Made by a program: the position numbers and the translations under genes. Of a stretch of 64,000 nt of DNA, positions 12,234 to 22,353 are shown one piece after another. Numbering within the stretch: position 1 is the first letter of the stretch; every line of letters begins with the position of its first letter. This DNA is from Prorocentrum cordatum (Eukaryota > Sar > Dinophyceae > Prorocentrales > Prorocentraceae): assembly GCA_963575745.1 (NCBI GenBank), contig CAUYUJ010000936.1:254501-318500 (forward strand), read 5' to 3'. Under the pieces are notes generated by a model that did not search any database, had not been told where the DNA came from, and was given only the letters and a program-made list of their open reading frames with translations.

Positions 12234-12517
12234 AGTTTCTTCTCCTTCTTTTTCTTCTTCTTCTTCTCCTCCTTCTTCTTCCCAGACACCCGACGCCTCG
12301 ATTTTTTCGAGACACGGGCCCCCGACCTCCCGACCACTTCCCCGACACCGGTTTTCCATCCCGCGCCGTTTTTTGACGGTCCCGAAGCCCGGCGAGGGCC
12401 CCGAGAGGCCAAACGCTGCGAAAGACCTCCGCCTCGATTTTGCTCGAGGCGCCCGATGTGCGGGCAATACTTCTGTCTACATCCACTGCATTATGGAGTT
12501 TCGGGCTCCCTTCCCAA

Positions 12518-12645
12518 GAAGCCCGAGGCGCACTGGGTATGGATACATCTGCCCCCTAGAGGCTCGAGTTTTGTCCATATCCAGTGCGCCTCGGCCTTGG
12601 GGCGCCGCTTCCAAAAAAGTCCGAGAGGCACTGGATATGGTTATG
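12518..12645. repeat. three-part inverted/direct repeat (GAGGCGCACTGGGTATGG)
   Basis: GAGGCGCACTGGGTATGGA (about 12525), its inverted copy TCCATATCCAGTGCGCCTC (about 12572-12590) and a third direct copy GAGAGGCACTGGATATGG (about 12623). Arms 1 and 2 form a hairpin; the purpose is unknown. Confidence 0.75.
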
Positions 12646-13121
12646 AGTCTTGCACGCACGAGGCCTGGGTTCTCCTCGTCGTGCGGGTGGGCACACAACG
12701 TCGGACCTTCGGCCCCGGCGTCCCCCGAAGAGGCCGCACGCGGCGGCCCTCCGCCGCGGGCGCGCCGCTCCGCCGCGCCGCGCCGCGGCCCGCGCCGCTA
12801 GCCGCGCCGCGCTGCTGGCCGCGGCCGCCGCCGCCGCGGCCGCGGGCGCCGCCCCGGCGGCGTGGGCGCTGCCGCGGACGTGGCCCGGCATGTCGGGTCG
12901 GGCGAAAGGGGGGGTTTGGGAAAGGGGGGGGGTACGAAATCTGCTGCATGTAGCTGGTTTCGGCCCCACCGAGGGGCCCATTCCTGGATACATAGTCGCC
13001 TCCGGCGCCGGGAGGCGCCGGGAAAATCAGCTACGTGAGCTGATTCTCAAACCCCCCCTTTGCTATCCCCCCCTTTCGCCCGGCCCGAGCATGGGCTGTT
13101 GCCAAGCCCTGGCCCAGATTC

Positions 13122-13276
13122 AGCTCGGGCCTGTCCCTCTACAGGAGTGGCATTTCAAGAATAGTAAAAGAATAGTCAGGGGACGAGTTCTGGACTATTG
13201 TTGAGCATGTTTGGAACATGCCCACTTTAGGAGTTTTGCCCAAAATCCCCCTGTAGGGAGAAAGGCCCGACCTAAA
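13122..13276. mobile_element. family A element A7 (complete)
   Basis: CTCGGGCCTGTCCCTCTACAG at the left, AGAATAGTAAAAGAATAGTC and AGGGGACGAGTTCTGGACTA inside, and AAAATCCCCCTGTAGGGAG then AAAGGCCCGACCTAA at the right. Close to the family consensus over its ~155 bp. Confidence 0.9.
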
Positions 13277-13409
13277 CCCAGACGTGATCGCGTCGTTAAA
13301 AGATCCGGGCGGGCGGTGTGCCGCCGTTTCCGGCCTCGGGAGGCCCTCGCCGGGCCTCGGGACGGTCCTAGAACGGCTCGGGAGGAAGAACTGGAGTTGC
13401 GGGGCTTCC

Positions 13410-13975
13410 GGGGACGCCGTACAGACGGGGCGCTGAAGAAGGAGCCCTGTTCGTTGGGGAGGGGCTCGGTGTTCCTTGATTGTTTTACAGTTTGCCTCGG
13501 GTTTTCCTTAAGTTTTCAATGGTAAGTCGAAGTTTAACTTATGGAAAAAAAGGGGCCTCGTTCCTTATTTAGGCTTCCTTAGGTCAACGCCCCGACGGTA
13601 TTGAAAGAAGCAGGGCGTCGCAGGTCTGCGGGAGGTCCTGGCGACTCGCTTTTTTCTCGAGCCGGGCGTTTGTTCTCGCCGTTTCGCGAGCGATCCGGGG
13701 CCCTCGCCGATCGATCGATCCGGCGCGAGAACTGATCCGCAGGAAGACGGGGTGGCGGGCCCCGGACGATGGTGCAAATTTTTTTGCTACGGTCGGGGCG
13801 CTGACCTGAGGAACCCTAAATAAGGAACGAGGCCCCTTTTCTCCAGAAGTCGAACTGCGATGGCCCTTCGAAAACCCGAGTGAAACCTGGGGCAAACTGT
13901 GAAACAATGAAGGAACACGGAGCCCCTACCCAACGGAAAGAGTTCCTTTTTTCGGCGCCCCGACTGTACGTCGGA
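13410..13975. mobile_element. foldback element with ~165-bp inverted arms
   Basis: The left arm (13410-13590; contains ACGCCGTACAGACGGGGCG, GTTCCTTGATTGTTTTACAG and AACGAGG... in reverse order) is mirrored by the right arm (13785-13975; contains GGAACGAGGCCCC, TGTGAAACAATGAAGGAAC and CGCCCCGACTGTACG). Identity is imperfect but continuous. The ~190-bp spacer holds no open frame of note. Family E copy 2 begins only ~40 bp further on. Confidence 0.82.
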
Positions 13976-14011
13976 TCTCAGGGGGCCCTCGGAACCTGGC
14001 GCCGCACTGTT

Positions 14012-14224
14012 CAAGGCGTCCCACATGGGCTCCGAGCGGAGAGGGCCGCAGGATCGCACAGCGTCGCCCCTGCCTCGGCGACGTGGCTCGATCAGTGTGA
14101 GGCCCGAGTTTCTCCACGCCGACGTCGCGGGTGCGCCGCCAGAGCCGACGATGCATCGCCGATGCAGTGGCGATGCGGTGCGCCATCCTCTGGCCATCCA
14201 CTCGGACCCCATCTGGGAGGCCTT
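14012..14224. mobile_element. family E element, copy 2
   Basis: Left arm AAGGCGTCCCACATGGGCTC and right arm ACTCGGACCCCATCTGGGAG then GCCTT are inverted. CTCCACGCCGACG and GATGCATCGCCGATGC lie inside. The length of 213 bp compares with 256 bp for the complete 61.2 kb copy. Confidence 0.8.
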
Positions 14225-14298
14225 GCCATGTTGCCACAGCGGGCGTGCTGGAAAGGGTTCGGGCCCCAGGGACCCCACAGCTCGATCCGGCCCTGGGA

Positions 14299-14351
14299 GT
14301 GCTCCTCCTCCTCCTCCTCCTCCTCCTCCTCCTCCTCCTCCTCCTCCTCCA
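14299..14351. repeat. (CTC)n tract
   Basis: About 17 CTC triplets directly upstream of the LINE ORF1 region. Confidence 0.95.
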
Positions 14352-14510
14352 CTCAAGCAACTTGGGCTCGAGCACCATTTTGGCAGCTCGCAGCCCAAGC
14401 CTCGCGCCTCCACGTGGTGCTTGGGGGGCAGCCCACTTGCCGCTCGTCCTTGGGCGGACAGTTGGGCTGGCGAAAGCGAGGCGACGCTCGTGTGCGTCGC
14501 GCAGCAGGCA

Positions 14511-15657
14511 ATGTCCAGAGCGTGGAGCACATGCGCGTCATGTGGCACTCAGGAGTTCAACGACAAAATTCAGAAGAACTCAGGGAAGTGCTACAAGTGC
14601 TACAAACCGGTCAGGCTGTACGTGCCGAAGCCCAAGAGTGGTGGAGGTCCACAACAGCAGCCAGATCTTCAGAACAAGGTGAAGGGTGCTGAGAAGGACG
14701 TCGCGGGCACGATCCAGGTGCTTGTTGCGGCCATGGGGCGCCTCAAGGATCCCATCAGCAGGCAGATCTTGGCAGACCAGATCGCGGAGGCCGAGAAGGC
14801 GGCGGCGACGCCCGCTGCCGTTTCTGTTTCCGCGGCCGAGGCAGTCCGCCGCGCGGAAGGGGGCGTGGAAGGACGCATCGGTGAAGCATGCTCAGGCGGC
14901 ATCACAGGTTGCCAAGATTCAGGAGAACCTCAAGAAGGCGCTCGCCAAAGAGGAAGAGTCGGCTCGTGCGCTGGCGCTGGCCGAGATCAACAAGCGTACG
15001 GCAGCGGTGGCTCTGGCGCACGAGATGGGGGTTACAACGAGTGCGGGGACCAGTGACAGCTGTGGCCAGGCACCAGCCCCACCACCCATGATGAACGTCA
15101 CTTGGGACGAAGAGTTTTTCAAGCAGCTCGGCTCCATGGAGGAGCTCTCGGAGCAGGAGCGCCTGGAGCTGAGGAACGTGGAGAAGGAGCTGCAGCAGGT
15201 TCGAGACACCGTCGTCGGCAAGGCGGAGCAGGTCAGCAAATGGCGGGCAGAAGTTCTGGCGATGCGGGAGAAGGTAAAAGATAGGCAGCTCAAGAAGCGC
15301 AAGGCGACGAACACCGACACGGCGGCGGAGGTGTCCGCCACGGCAGCGGGCAGCGCAGGCGCTGGGGCGGCCGCTGGGGCTGCTGGAGCAGAGGCCCCCG
15401 AGGTGCTGGTTGCAGATGCACCCATGGACGGCGACGGCGGCGAGGGGGTTTCCCCGAAAGGGCAGGCGGCCAGCCGCCCTGCGGCGCCGACGGCCTCTGG
15501 GTCGACGGCCGCGGCGGCAGCGGCAGCAGGCGCCGCGCCCGCGGGAGGCGCGCCAGGCCAGCAGCCCACGGAGGAGGCCATCCAGGCGGAGATGGCTCGC
15601 ATCCGCGCCGCGCAGTCCCTCGGGGAGCGCGCGGCGCAGGGCGCCGCTGGCAAGTGA
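14511..15657 (+). pseudogene. LINE ORF1: CxxC zinc-finger plus coiled-coil protein, frameshifted
   Basis: The N-terminal part (from ATG 14511) has CASC and CYKC pairs within 30 residues (WSTCASCGTQEF ... SGKCYKCYKPV), a probable zinc-binding module. Then follows a charged helical region with ALAKEEESARALALAEINK and ELSEQERLELRNVEKELQQV (coiled-coil-like), a KKRK basic patch and an Ala/Gly/Pro-rich tail ending at 15657. The frame changes by one between about 14845 and 14870, near GCGCGGAAGGGGGCG: the upstream frame carries the zinc finger to VSAAEAVRRAE, and the coiled coil is in the other frame. A G-run indel is the simplest cause; programmed frameshifting is less likely. Such a protein would bind LINE RNA. 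Only 24 bases separate it from ORF2. Confidence 0.75.
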
Positions 15658-15681
15658 GGTCGGGCGGCGGCGGTCGGCCCC

Positions 15682-18600
15682 GTGGAGGCGATCGCCGCCC
15701 AGCCGCCTGCTCCACCGAGTGCAGCTCCTTCGACGGCTACCAGCTCGGAGGAGGCCAGTTGCACAATGTTTTTCAGTAGCGTCACCTGCTTGGGGCCGAA
15801 GGCTTGGGCTTATTTGAAGTCGGACGAGGTCCTCAGCAGGTGCTCTTTCCTTGGCATCGTAGAGAGCCACGTCTGCAAGCGCACTCGAGCGAAGTGGGCA
15901 CGTCGGGCAAGGGCTCACAAGCTGAAGTTCCTGGACAATCCTGCACGTGGCACGGGGAGATCGACTTCGACGGCGACGGAGGGGCGCGCCAACGAGGGCG
16001 GGGAGATCTTCCTGGCACAGGGGCACAGGAATGTCCATCGGGTTTTTGATCGGCCACGAGACACGGGCAGCTGCTACTGCGCTGAGGGCTCTGACGCCCT
16101 CGACGGCTTCATGCCGACGCTAGTGCACATGTGCGGATTCTCGTTGTTGATAGTACTGTTCTATGCGCATCCGTCAGTACAGTTTGCGGGTGAAAATGCT
16201 CAGAGATTTTCGAAGCTTGGTGCGTTTCTTCGGTCCGTGAAGCTGCCATGGTTGGTGGTAGGTGATTATAACATAGACGTGAATGTTGTTGCTCGCAGTG
16301 ATTTCTGTAAGCGTGTAGGCGGAGTCATCCGCAGGGCCAATGTCGAGCATACCTGCATAGGGGGTTCAGGCAATTCGCACATTGATTTTGTCATGGCTTT
16401 AGAATGTTGCGTTCCTTACATCATGAGCGCTAGTGCTGTTGTAGACACACCATGGGCACCGCACATAGGTCTTGAAGTGAAGTTGCGAGGGGCTGGTGAG
16501 CAGCTCATCTCTCGTACTCTTGAAGTTGCAGCGCGTTTGCCTCAGGTTGTTCGTCCGTCCACCGCAGCAGCTGCGGGTTCCAAGTCCAGTGCTAAGCGTC
16601 TCGAATACCAGCTCGTTGTTGAGAAAAAACGTGAGCGCATGCGCACTGACTGTGACGATTTGTACGGTGAAGCCTTGTATAGCGAGCCGCGCTCCATCCA
16701 GGCTACTGGTGCTCTCGACCCCTCCGCCGCGGTTTCGTCGGAGGTCGTTGACGGTCTGGTCGAGGACCAGGAACCAGTTTGCCCCGATTTTGATCTTTTT
16801 GAGTTTGGCCCCGAGGAGGAAGACCCTTGGGCCGACGAATCTTGTTTCTTTCCTGCTGGGGCTGAAACTGTCTCGCAGGGGGTGGGTGTGGAGTTAGGTC
16901 TCCCTGGAGGGGCGGGGTCAGGCGTTGTCGAGGGCACAAGTCAGTCCGCCAACCAAGCTGAGCGCCCCAGGAACATCGACTCCCTGGAGGGGGATGGTTG
17001 CAGTCTCGCCCCAGCTGGTGCTGCTGCGTCTTCTGATCCCCTCCCGTCTTACTCCATCCCTTCCTCGTCGTGGGTAGACGCGTTGGCTCAGACACCCTGG
17101 CACGCCCACACTACTCACGAAGTTTGGCCCCCTATATTTCAATCCGTGGCTTTCGAAGTTGGAGGCCCACACATTCTTCACGTTAGCAATGCTTTCTCTC
17201 GCTGGGTTGAGACTGCCGAGCGGACGGTCCTGGGGCATCGCGACCTCGGCATGTGCGCGCGATCGCGCAGTGCAGGATGCAGCCTCAAGGTCACGGTCGT
17301 TAAGCAGGCAGAGCACATTCGCCAGCAGCCGTTAAAGGACGGCATCTCGTCTTGGTGGGCACGAGTGCACAACGTGGCGCAGAGGGCCCTCCGGCACAGG
17401 AGACGTCAGAACGGAGAGCTTCAACTGACGCAGCTGGCGGCAGCAGGAGTTCGCCTAGCAGACCATCTTCTGGATGGGGCTGGAGCGGCCTTTCCTGCGG
17501 GGGCTGGCAGCTGGGATCTATTTCTTAGCTATCTTCGGAGGTTGCTTGATTTGAACGTCGAGCTGCTGGCACAGCTGGAGGAACAATCTTATCGTGCGTC
17601 CAAGAGGGCACACAACAAAGCAGCATCAGCATTGTTGCGAGAGTTTCAACAATGGTTTTCTTCTTTGAATACACTGGGAGTGGTGCATAAGAGCATCAAG
17701 GATCCTGATCCTGAACGAGACGAGCTGCATGATGCAGCAGATGACGGAGTTCTTGTTCATCCCAAGGATATCGTAGATCGCGAGGTGGAGGTGTCTCATT
17801 CTAAATGGAAGTCTTCAGTGGCCACTCGGGATTCCATCGTTCGCACGTGTGCTATGATTCGTGGTCAGGCGGAGATCGAGCAGCTCCCACCTCTCACTGT
17901 CAGCGATGTACGAGCGGCTTTATCTCGGATGAAGCCGAGGGCTGGCCTCGGCATTGATCGCCTATCGCCCAGCGACTTTCAACGTCTACCTGACGAAGGA
18001 ATCCAGGCCCTGTGCGATTTGTTCCTGCTCATAGAACAGGGATTGTCATGGCCTTGGCAAAGTCTCTGTATTGTTGGTAAATTGTTGGGGAAAAAATCTG
18101 GCGGCGATCGGGTCATAGGATTGATCGCGATGCTGGCCAGAGTCTGGTCCATGGCGCGCGAGGTGGAGATGAAGGAGTGGTCCATCGAGCAGGCTGAAGA
18201 GGATCACTGGGACGCGGCCGTCGCAGGGAACAGCGCCCTGCGAGAAGCACTCGTGCGGGCACTGGAGGATGAGGTCCACACGCGGCTGCAGATCCCGAGC
18301 GGTCACACGTTGTGGGATCTCGCGTCCTTCTACGATTCCATAGAGTTCGAGCCCCTCGCAGAGTGCGCTCTGGAAAAAGGGCTTCCGCCAGTTATTTTAT
18401 TCTTAGAACTACAGCTGTGTCTGGCACCACGCATGCTGGAACAGCTCAATTGTTTTTCAGAACCGTTCGAGGTGACACGGTCTGTAGTGCAGGGTCTACG
18501 GAACGGCACGAGGTTCGCCAAATGCATCACGGCGAATACGTGTCGGCGACTTTGCAATTCTTTTGGATCCCTTCGGCAACGTATCTGTATTGACGATCTA

Positions 18601-19563
18601 TCGCAAAGAGTGTCAGGGTCACGGGCTCATGTTAGGACGACTTTGATCAGAGGTGGCATTCAGACCGCCAAGGATTTCCAGAGACTTCATCTTGGCCTGG
18701 CGGACAAGAGCATCATCACTTGTTCGCATCATGCCGACGCAATCGCTGTTGTGAGGGCTTTGAAGCGCAAGGGCATTCACCTGCGCGCAGCTCTCCAGAC
18801 GGCATATCTTGGGGTCGACCTCAGCAGTGGACGACGTCAAGGTCGAGCTACAGTACGGCAGCGGCAGCTGAAGTCGGGGCAGTCACACGCTCGGCTACGG
18901 CGTTTCGCCCAAGCTGCTCGGCGCTGGCATGCGTCGGGCAAGCTGCAACGGGCTGGACCGCAAGCTGCAGCTGTCTACGGACATCAAGTCCACGGCCAAT
19001 TCGGGTCGACGATGTTGGCCCAGCGTCGTCGGCTAGGAGCGGCTGCAGGATCGCCGAGGCGAGGGAGATGTTTGACGACGTTACTCTCACTTCGGCTGCC
19101 AGGGTGTGACCCAGGCCACCTGCTGCCCAAGCAATGTATTTCTCAATGGTTGAGTGTGTGGCTATCGGAGGTTGGGCTACGACGGTCTATCCAACTGGCC
19201 TGGCCTCGTGCGGTGGCGCACCTACGCTCTCTTCCCCAGGGCCAGCGCACACGGCACGTGCGCGGCCCCATGACCACGGTGATCCTTTATTTGCTTGAAG
19301 CAGGATGGTCGCCTAACTCTCCCACGGACTGGGACGTGCCAAATGACGGCACCGCTAAAGTTCACGCCTGGCAGTTCGACCGTCAGGGTATCCGCGCCGT
19401 TTCAAAAGGGGCCGCGACATTTCAGTTTGCCGCGACATTTCGCCGCGACATTTCGCATGTTGTCCGCGACATTTCGATGTTCGTCCGCGACATTTCGATG
19501 TTCGTCCGCGACATTTCAATCTTCGCCCGCGACATTTCGCTAAAGAGATTTGCTGTTCTCTAA
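15682..19563 (+). CDS. LINE ORF2: AP-endonuclease/reverse transcriptase polyprotein
   Basis: One open frame of 1293 codons; the first ATG is at about 15766 (MFFSSVTCLG). The N-terminal exonuclease-endonuclease-phosphatase domain shows LGIVESHV (catalytic Glu), LVVGDYNID (Asp-x-Asn) and SHIDFVMA, ending with a His in WAPHIGLEV. A variable linker of about 450 residues follows. The reverse transcriptase starts near MKPRAGLGIDRLSPSDF, with motif A LWDLASFYDSIE, motif B VQGLRNGTRFAK and motif C CIDDLSQ, so both catalytic Asp positions are kept. The thumb region ends near HAWQFDRQGI. The last 50 codons are RDISMFV-type repeats unrelated to LINEs, so the natural C-terminus (connection, RNase H, zinc finger) is lost. 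The endonuclease nicks target DNA and the RT copies element RNA onto it. Confidence 0.92.
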   Translation: MEAIAAQPPAPPSAAPSTATSSEEASCTMFFSSVTCLGPKAWAYLKSDEVLSRCSFLGIVESHVCKRTRAKWARRARAHKLKFLDNPARGTGRSTSTATEGRANEGGEIFLAQGHRNVHRVFDRPRDTGSCYCAEGSDALDGFMPTLVHMCGFSLLIVLFYAHPSVQFAGENAQRFSKLGAFLRSVKLPWLVVGDYNIDVNVVARSDFCKRVGGVIRRANVEHTCIGGSGNSHIDFVMALECCVPYIMSASAVVDTPWAPHIGLEVKLRGAGEQLISRTLEVAARLPQVVRPSTAAAAGSKSSAKRLEYQLVVEKKRERMRTDCDDLYGEALYSEPRSIQATGALDPSAAVSSEVVDGLVEDQEPVCPDFDLFEFGPEEEDPWADESCFFPAGAETVSQGVGVELGLPGGAGSGVVEGTSQSANQAERPRNIDSLEGDGCSLAPAGAAASSDPLPSYSIPSSSWVDALAQTPWHAHTTHEVWPPIFQSVAFEVGGPHILHVSNAFSRWVETAERTVLGHRDLGMCARSRSAGCSLKVTVVKQAEHIRQQPLKDGISSWWARVHNVAQRALRHRRRQNGELQLTQLAAAGVRLADHLLDGAGAAFPAGAGSWDLFLSYLRRLLDLNVELLAQLEEQSYRASKRAHNKAASALLREFQQWFSSLNTLGVVHKSIKDPDPERDELHDAADDGVLVHPKDIVDREVEVSHSKWKSSVATRDSIVRTCAMIRGQAEIEQLPPLTVSDVRAALSRMKPRAGLGIDRLSPSDFQRLPDEGIQALCDLFLLIEQGLSWPWQSLCIVGKLLGKKSGGDRVIGLIAMLARVWSMAREVEMKEWSIEQAEEDHWDAAVAGNSALREALVRALEDEVHTRLQIPSGHTLWDLASFYDSIEFEPLAECALEKGLPPVILFLELQLCLAPRMLEQLNCFSEPFEVTRSVVQGLRNGTRFAKCITANTCRRLCNSFGSLRQRICIDDLSQRVSGSRAHVRTTLIRGGIQTAKDFQRLHLGLADKSIITCSHHADAIAVVRALKRKGIHLRAALQTAYLGVDLSSGRRQGRATVRQRQLKSGQSHARLRRFAQAARRWHASGKLQRAGPQAAAVYGHQVHGQFGSTMLAQRRRLGAAAGSPRRGRCLTTLLSLRLPGCDPGHLLPKQCISQWLSVWLSEVGLRRSIQLAWPRAVAHLRSLPQGQRTRHVRGPMTTVILYLLEAGWSPNSPTDWDVPNDGTAKVHAWQFDRQGIRAVSKGAATFQFAATFRRDISHVVRDISMFVRDISMFVRDISIFARDISLKRFAVL
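19418..19550 (+). repeat. 21-bp GCGACATTTCG tandem repeats
   Basis: Seven occurrences of GCGACATTTC, the central ones spaced by 21 bp (CGCGACATTTCGATGTTCGTC unit). They replace the 3' part of the LINE and are read in frame as (RDISMFV)n. Confidence 0.92.
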
Positions 19564-19564
19564 A

Positions 19565-20256
19565 AACCTATCCTCATATCGCGCGCCTAACTTATTGTTT
19601 TTTTTTGTTTTCCTGCGCTGGTACATAGTATACACAGGCGCACATCGCGCATAGTTCATTTACCATTGTTTGAAATCGTATAGTAGGTGAGCATATCATT
19701 TGATACAGCATAGCGTAGCATATATAGCACAGCATTGCCACGACAACCAACACAATGAGCAGACCTTTGGGCGTAGATGCACACATGTTGCCACGGTTGC
19801 GCGACGATAGCAAGCGATTTCGTTCATTCTCTCCGCCAAACCCGTAAAGGGCTGGATGGGCGGCAACGTCTTTAGTGGGTGCGTCGCCCCGCCAATCCCG
19901 CGTCACGTTTCCATCACCCCGTTGTTTTCCTTATCCTCCTCCTCCTCCTCTTCTTCCTCCTCCTCCTCCTCCATCTTATAATCCTCCTCGCCCTCGCCCG
20001 TTTCATCACGCATGGTTGTTGATGTTGTTGTTGTTGTTGTTGTTGTTGGTGTTGTTGTTGGTGTTGTTGTTGTTGTTGGTGTTGGTGTTGGTGTTGGTGT
20101 TGTTGTTGTTGGTGGTGGTGGTGGTGGCGGTGGTGGCGGTGGTGTTGGTGGTGGTGTTGGTGGTGGTGTTGTTGGCATCGTTGCAATCCTCCTTCTCCCG
20201 ATCTGCCTCTTTCCCCTTTTCTTCGTCGTCGTCGTCCTCCTCCTTCCTCCTCCTCC

Positions 20257-20291
<35 letters not shown>

Positions 20292-20700
20292 CTCCTCCCT
20301 CCTCCTCCCTCCTCCTCTTCCTCCTCCCCCTTCCCCTCCTCCTCCTTCCTCCTCCTCCTCCTGTTCCTCCTCCTTCTCTTCCTCCTCCCCCTCTCCCTGA
20401 TTGACCTCCCCGCCCAGAGCGGGGCCACGGATGATCTTTAACCTTGGCCTTCCAGCTTCCTGGGCCCTCGGGCGAGGCAGCGGGTGAAGGGATTACGTGG
20501 GACGAGAGTTGGGGAAGGGGGGGCGAAGTAGGAGGGGCAGAAAACAGTGCAAGCAGAGTAGAGTGGACAACCGATAGGTACTTATCAACGCCACGATCCA
20601 ACATCCACATCTCACGTTCACGCGTACGTAGCAGGCCCCCTCGAGCATAGGTTGGGTCAGGGTGATTTGCAGAGTCACGCTTTGTAATTGAGTTGTGCGT
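19565..20700. repeat. intergenic: CATA-rich stretch, TCC tracts and (GTT)n/(GGT)n array
   Basis: 19600-19830 is AT-richer with scattered GCATA/GTAGCA pentamers. 19935-19975 and 20225-20400 are TCC tracts. 20014-20178 is a clean (GTT)n to (GGT)n array. 20400-20700 shows nothing I can support as a gene. The long frames here are repeat translations. Confidence 0.85.
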
Positions 20701-20795
20701 TGCATTGCATGCCCTCGGATGCTATGACATCTGCAAATACTGCATGGGCAGCTCGCGCAGCTGGAAAATGATAGGCTGAAACGCAATGAACCGAA

Positions 20796-22311
20796 TCAGG
20801 CACAGCGCAGCTGGCCCGAGAAAACACACGCCAAACCAATGGCCAGGCAGGGCAATGCCATCGCATTGCCGCAAGCCCTGATCGTGACCTTCGGGTTTCC
20901 GATGGTCGACTCCGTGTTCAAAGGGAGCCCTTGAAACTTGCACCGCTCTGCAGGCGAAACGAAGCGACAGAATTGAGGAGCCTTCTTCGACTCGACCCAG
21001 ATCGAAAAATTCCGAGTCGTCAAGCAGTGGATATTGTTCTCACGGATTTCGCACGAGCGTGTCTTCCCAGGAGCCCTGGTGATGTCGAAAAAAAACACGC
21101 CAGAACCGCTGATGTGCTTGCGGTAGAAGGCCAAGTTCTTCCGCTGGGGGGGGATGAAGGGGGGCATTGCCGTCTGTCGTCCAACAACGCTGACGAGCAG
21201 GAGGAGGACGACGACGATGGCGACAGAGGAGAAGGAGGACGACCTGGACGAGTGCGACGACGACAGAAACTGACGACGACAGAAATTGACGACGACAGAA
21301 GGTGACGATGACGACCACGGTGGGAGACAACGGTCGGTTTGAGGGGTAGTTTGGGTTTCGATCCCCTCCTTGCTTCTATCCCCCTCTTCCTCCTCGTCGT
21401 CCTCCTCCTCCTCCTCCTTCAGCTCCTCCTTGTCCGGCCTATTCCCTCGTTCCTCCAACTCTCGGTGGCCAACTTCTCCTTCTCGCCACCTCCTGTTCCT
21501 CTTCATCCTTCTGGCCCCGCCCTTCATCAACCTCCTCCTCCTCCTCCTCCTCCTCCTCCCCCTCCTCCTCCTCCTCCTCCTCCTCCCCCTTCTCCCCCCC
21601 CCTCTCTTCCTCTATCCCTGTTATTTCGGGCTCTCGCCTCAGCGCTGGCCATTCGACACGCTGCATGCTGCGAGCGACCCAACAGGGTTCCGAGGGCGCC
21701 GACGTGGCGCAACGACATGCGGGGTTATCTAATGATTTGTTCGATATCTCACCGCCAGACCCCCTGTGCTACCCCTGGGCCTGAGTAGGCGTGAGCTTCC
21801 TCACATCGTAGGCAGGCAACGTCGGGTCCAGGAGCTCGCGCACGTCGATCATTTTGACAAGATATTCTGCAGGCATGCGCTTAGGCAAATCTGTGATGAA
21901 GTACTCGGTGCGCCTGCCGCACACGAAGATCCTTACACTGGCGACTGCCGCATCTTAGAGGGGGTTGGGGGCCGTTGCAACCTCATGAGGAGAGCTGGAG
22001 GACGCAGGAGAAGGAGGAGGATGAGGAAGAGGAGAAGGAGGATGATGGGGAGGAGGAGGAGGAGGAAGAGGAGGAGGAGGGGGAGGGGGCAGCGGAGGAG
22101 GAGGAGGAGGAGGAGGAGGGGGAAATGGAGAGGGAGGAGGATGTGGGAGGAGGAGGGGGAGGAGGAGGAGGAGGGGGAGGAGGAGGAGGAGGAGGATGAA
22201 GAGGGGAAGGGGTTAAGAAACCCTGCCCTTCCTTCCCTCACCACGACAGTGGTCGACGTAGGATGTTGGAGTAAGCTTGATGGGACCGCCGCGAAACTGG
22301 TATGTTGTTCT

Positions 22312-22353
<42 letters not shown>

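Larger units (their letters stand above)
14353..19563 (+). mobile_element. non-LTR retrotransposon (LINE), 3'-incomplete
   Basis: Two consecutive ORFs (14511-15657 and 15682-19563) in the order expected of a LINE: a nucleic-acid-binding ORF1, then an ORF2 with endonuclease and reverse transcriptase. The left border is uncertain; the sequence changes character at the end of the CTC tract (14351). On the right, ORF2 stops resembling a LINE at about 19400 and turns into GCGACATTTCG repeats, without the RNase H and terminal zinc finger seen in the second copy at 37.3-38.7 kb. The ORF1 frameshift and missing 3' end suggest a dead copy. Confidence 0.88.

Noticed and set aside
16542-19090. Minus-strand frames of 60-130 codons opposite LINE ORF2
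   Set aside because: They are shadows of the 1293-codon plus-strand ORF, whose endonuclease and RT motifs fix the coding strand.
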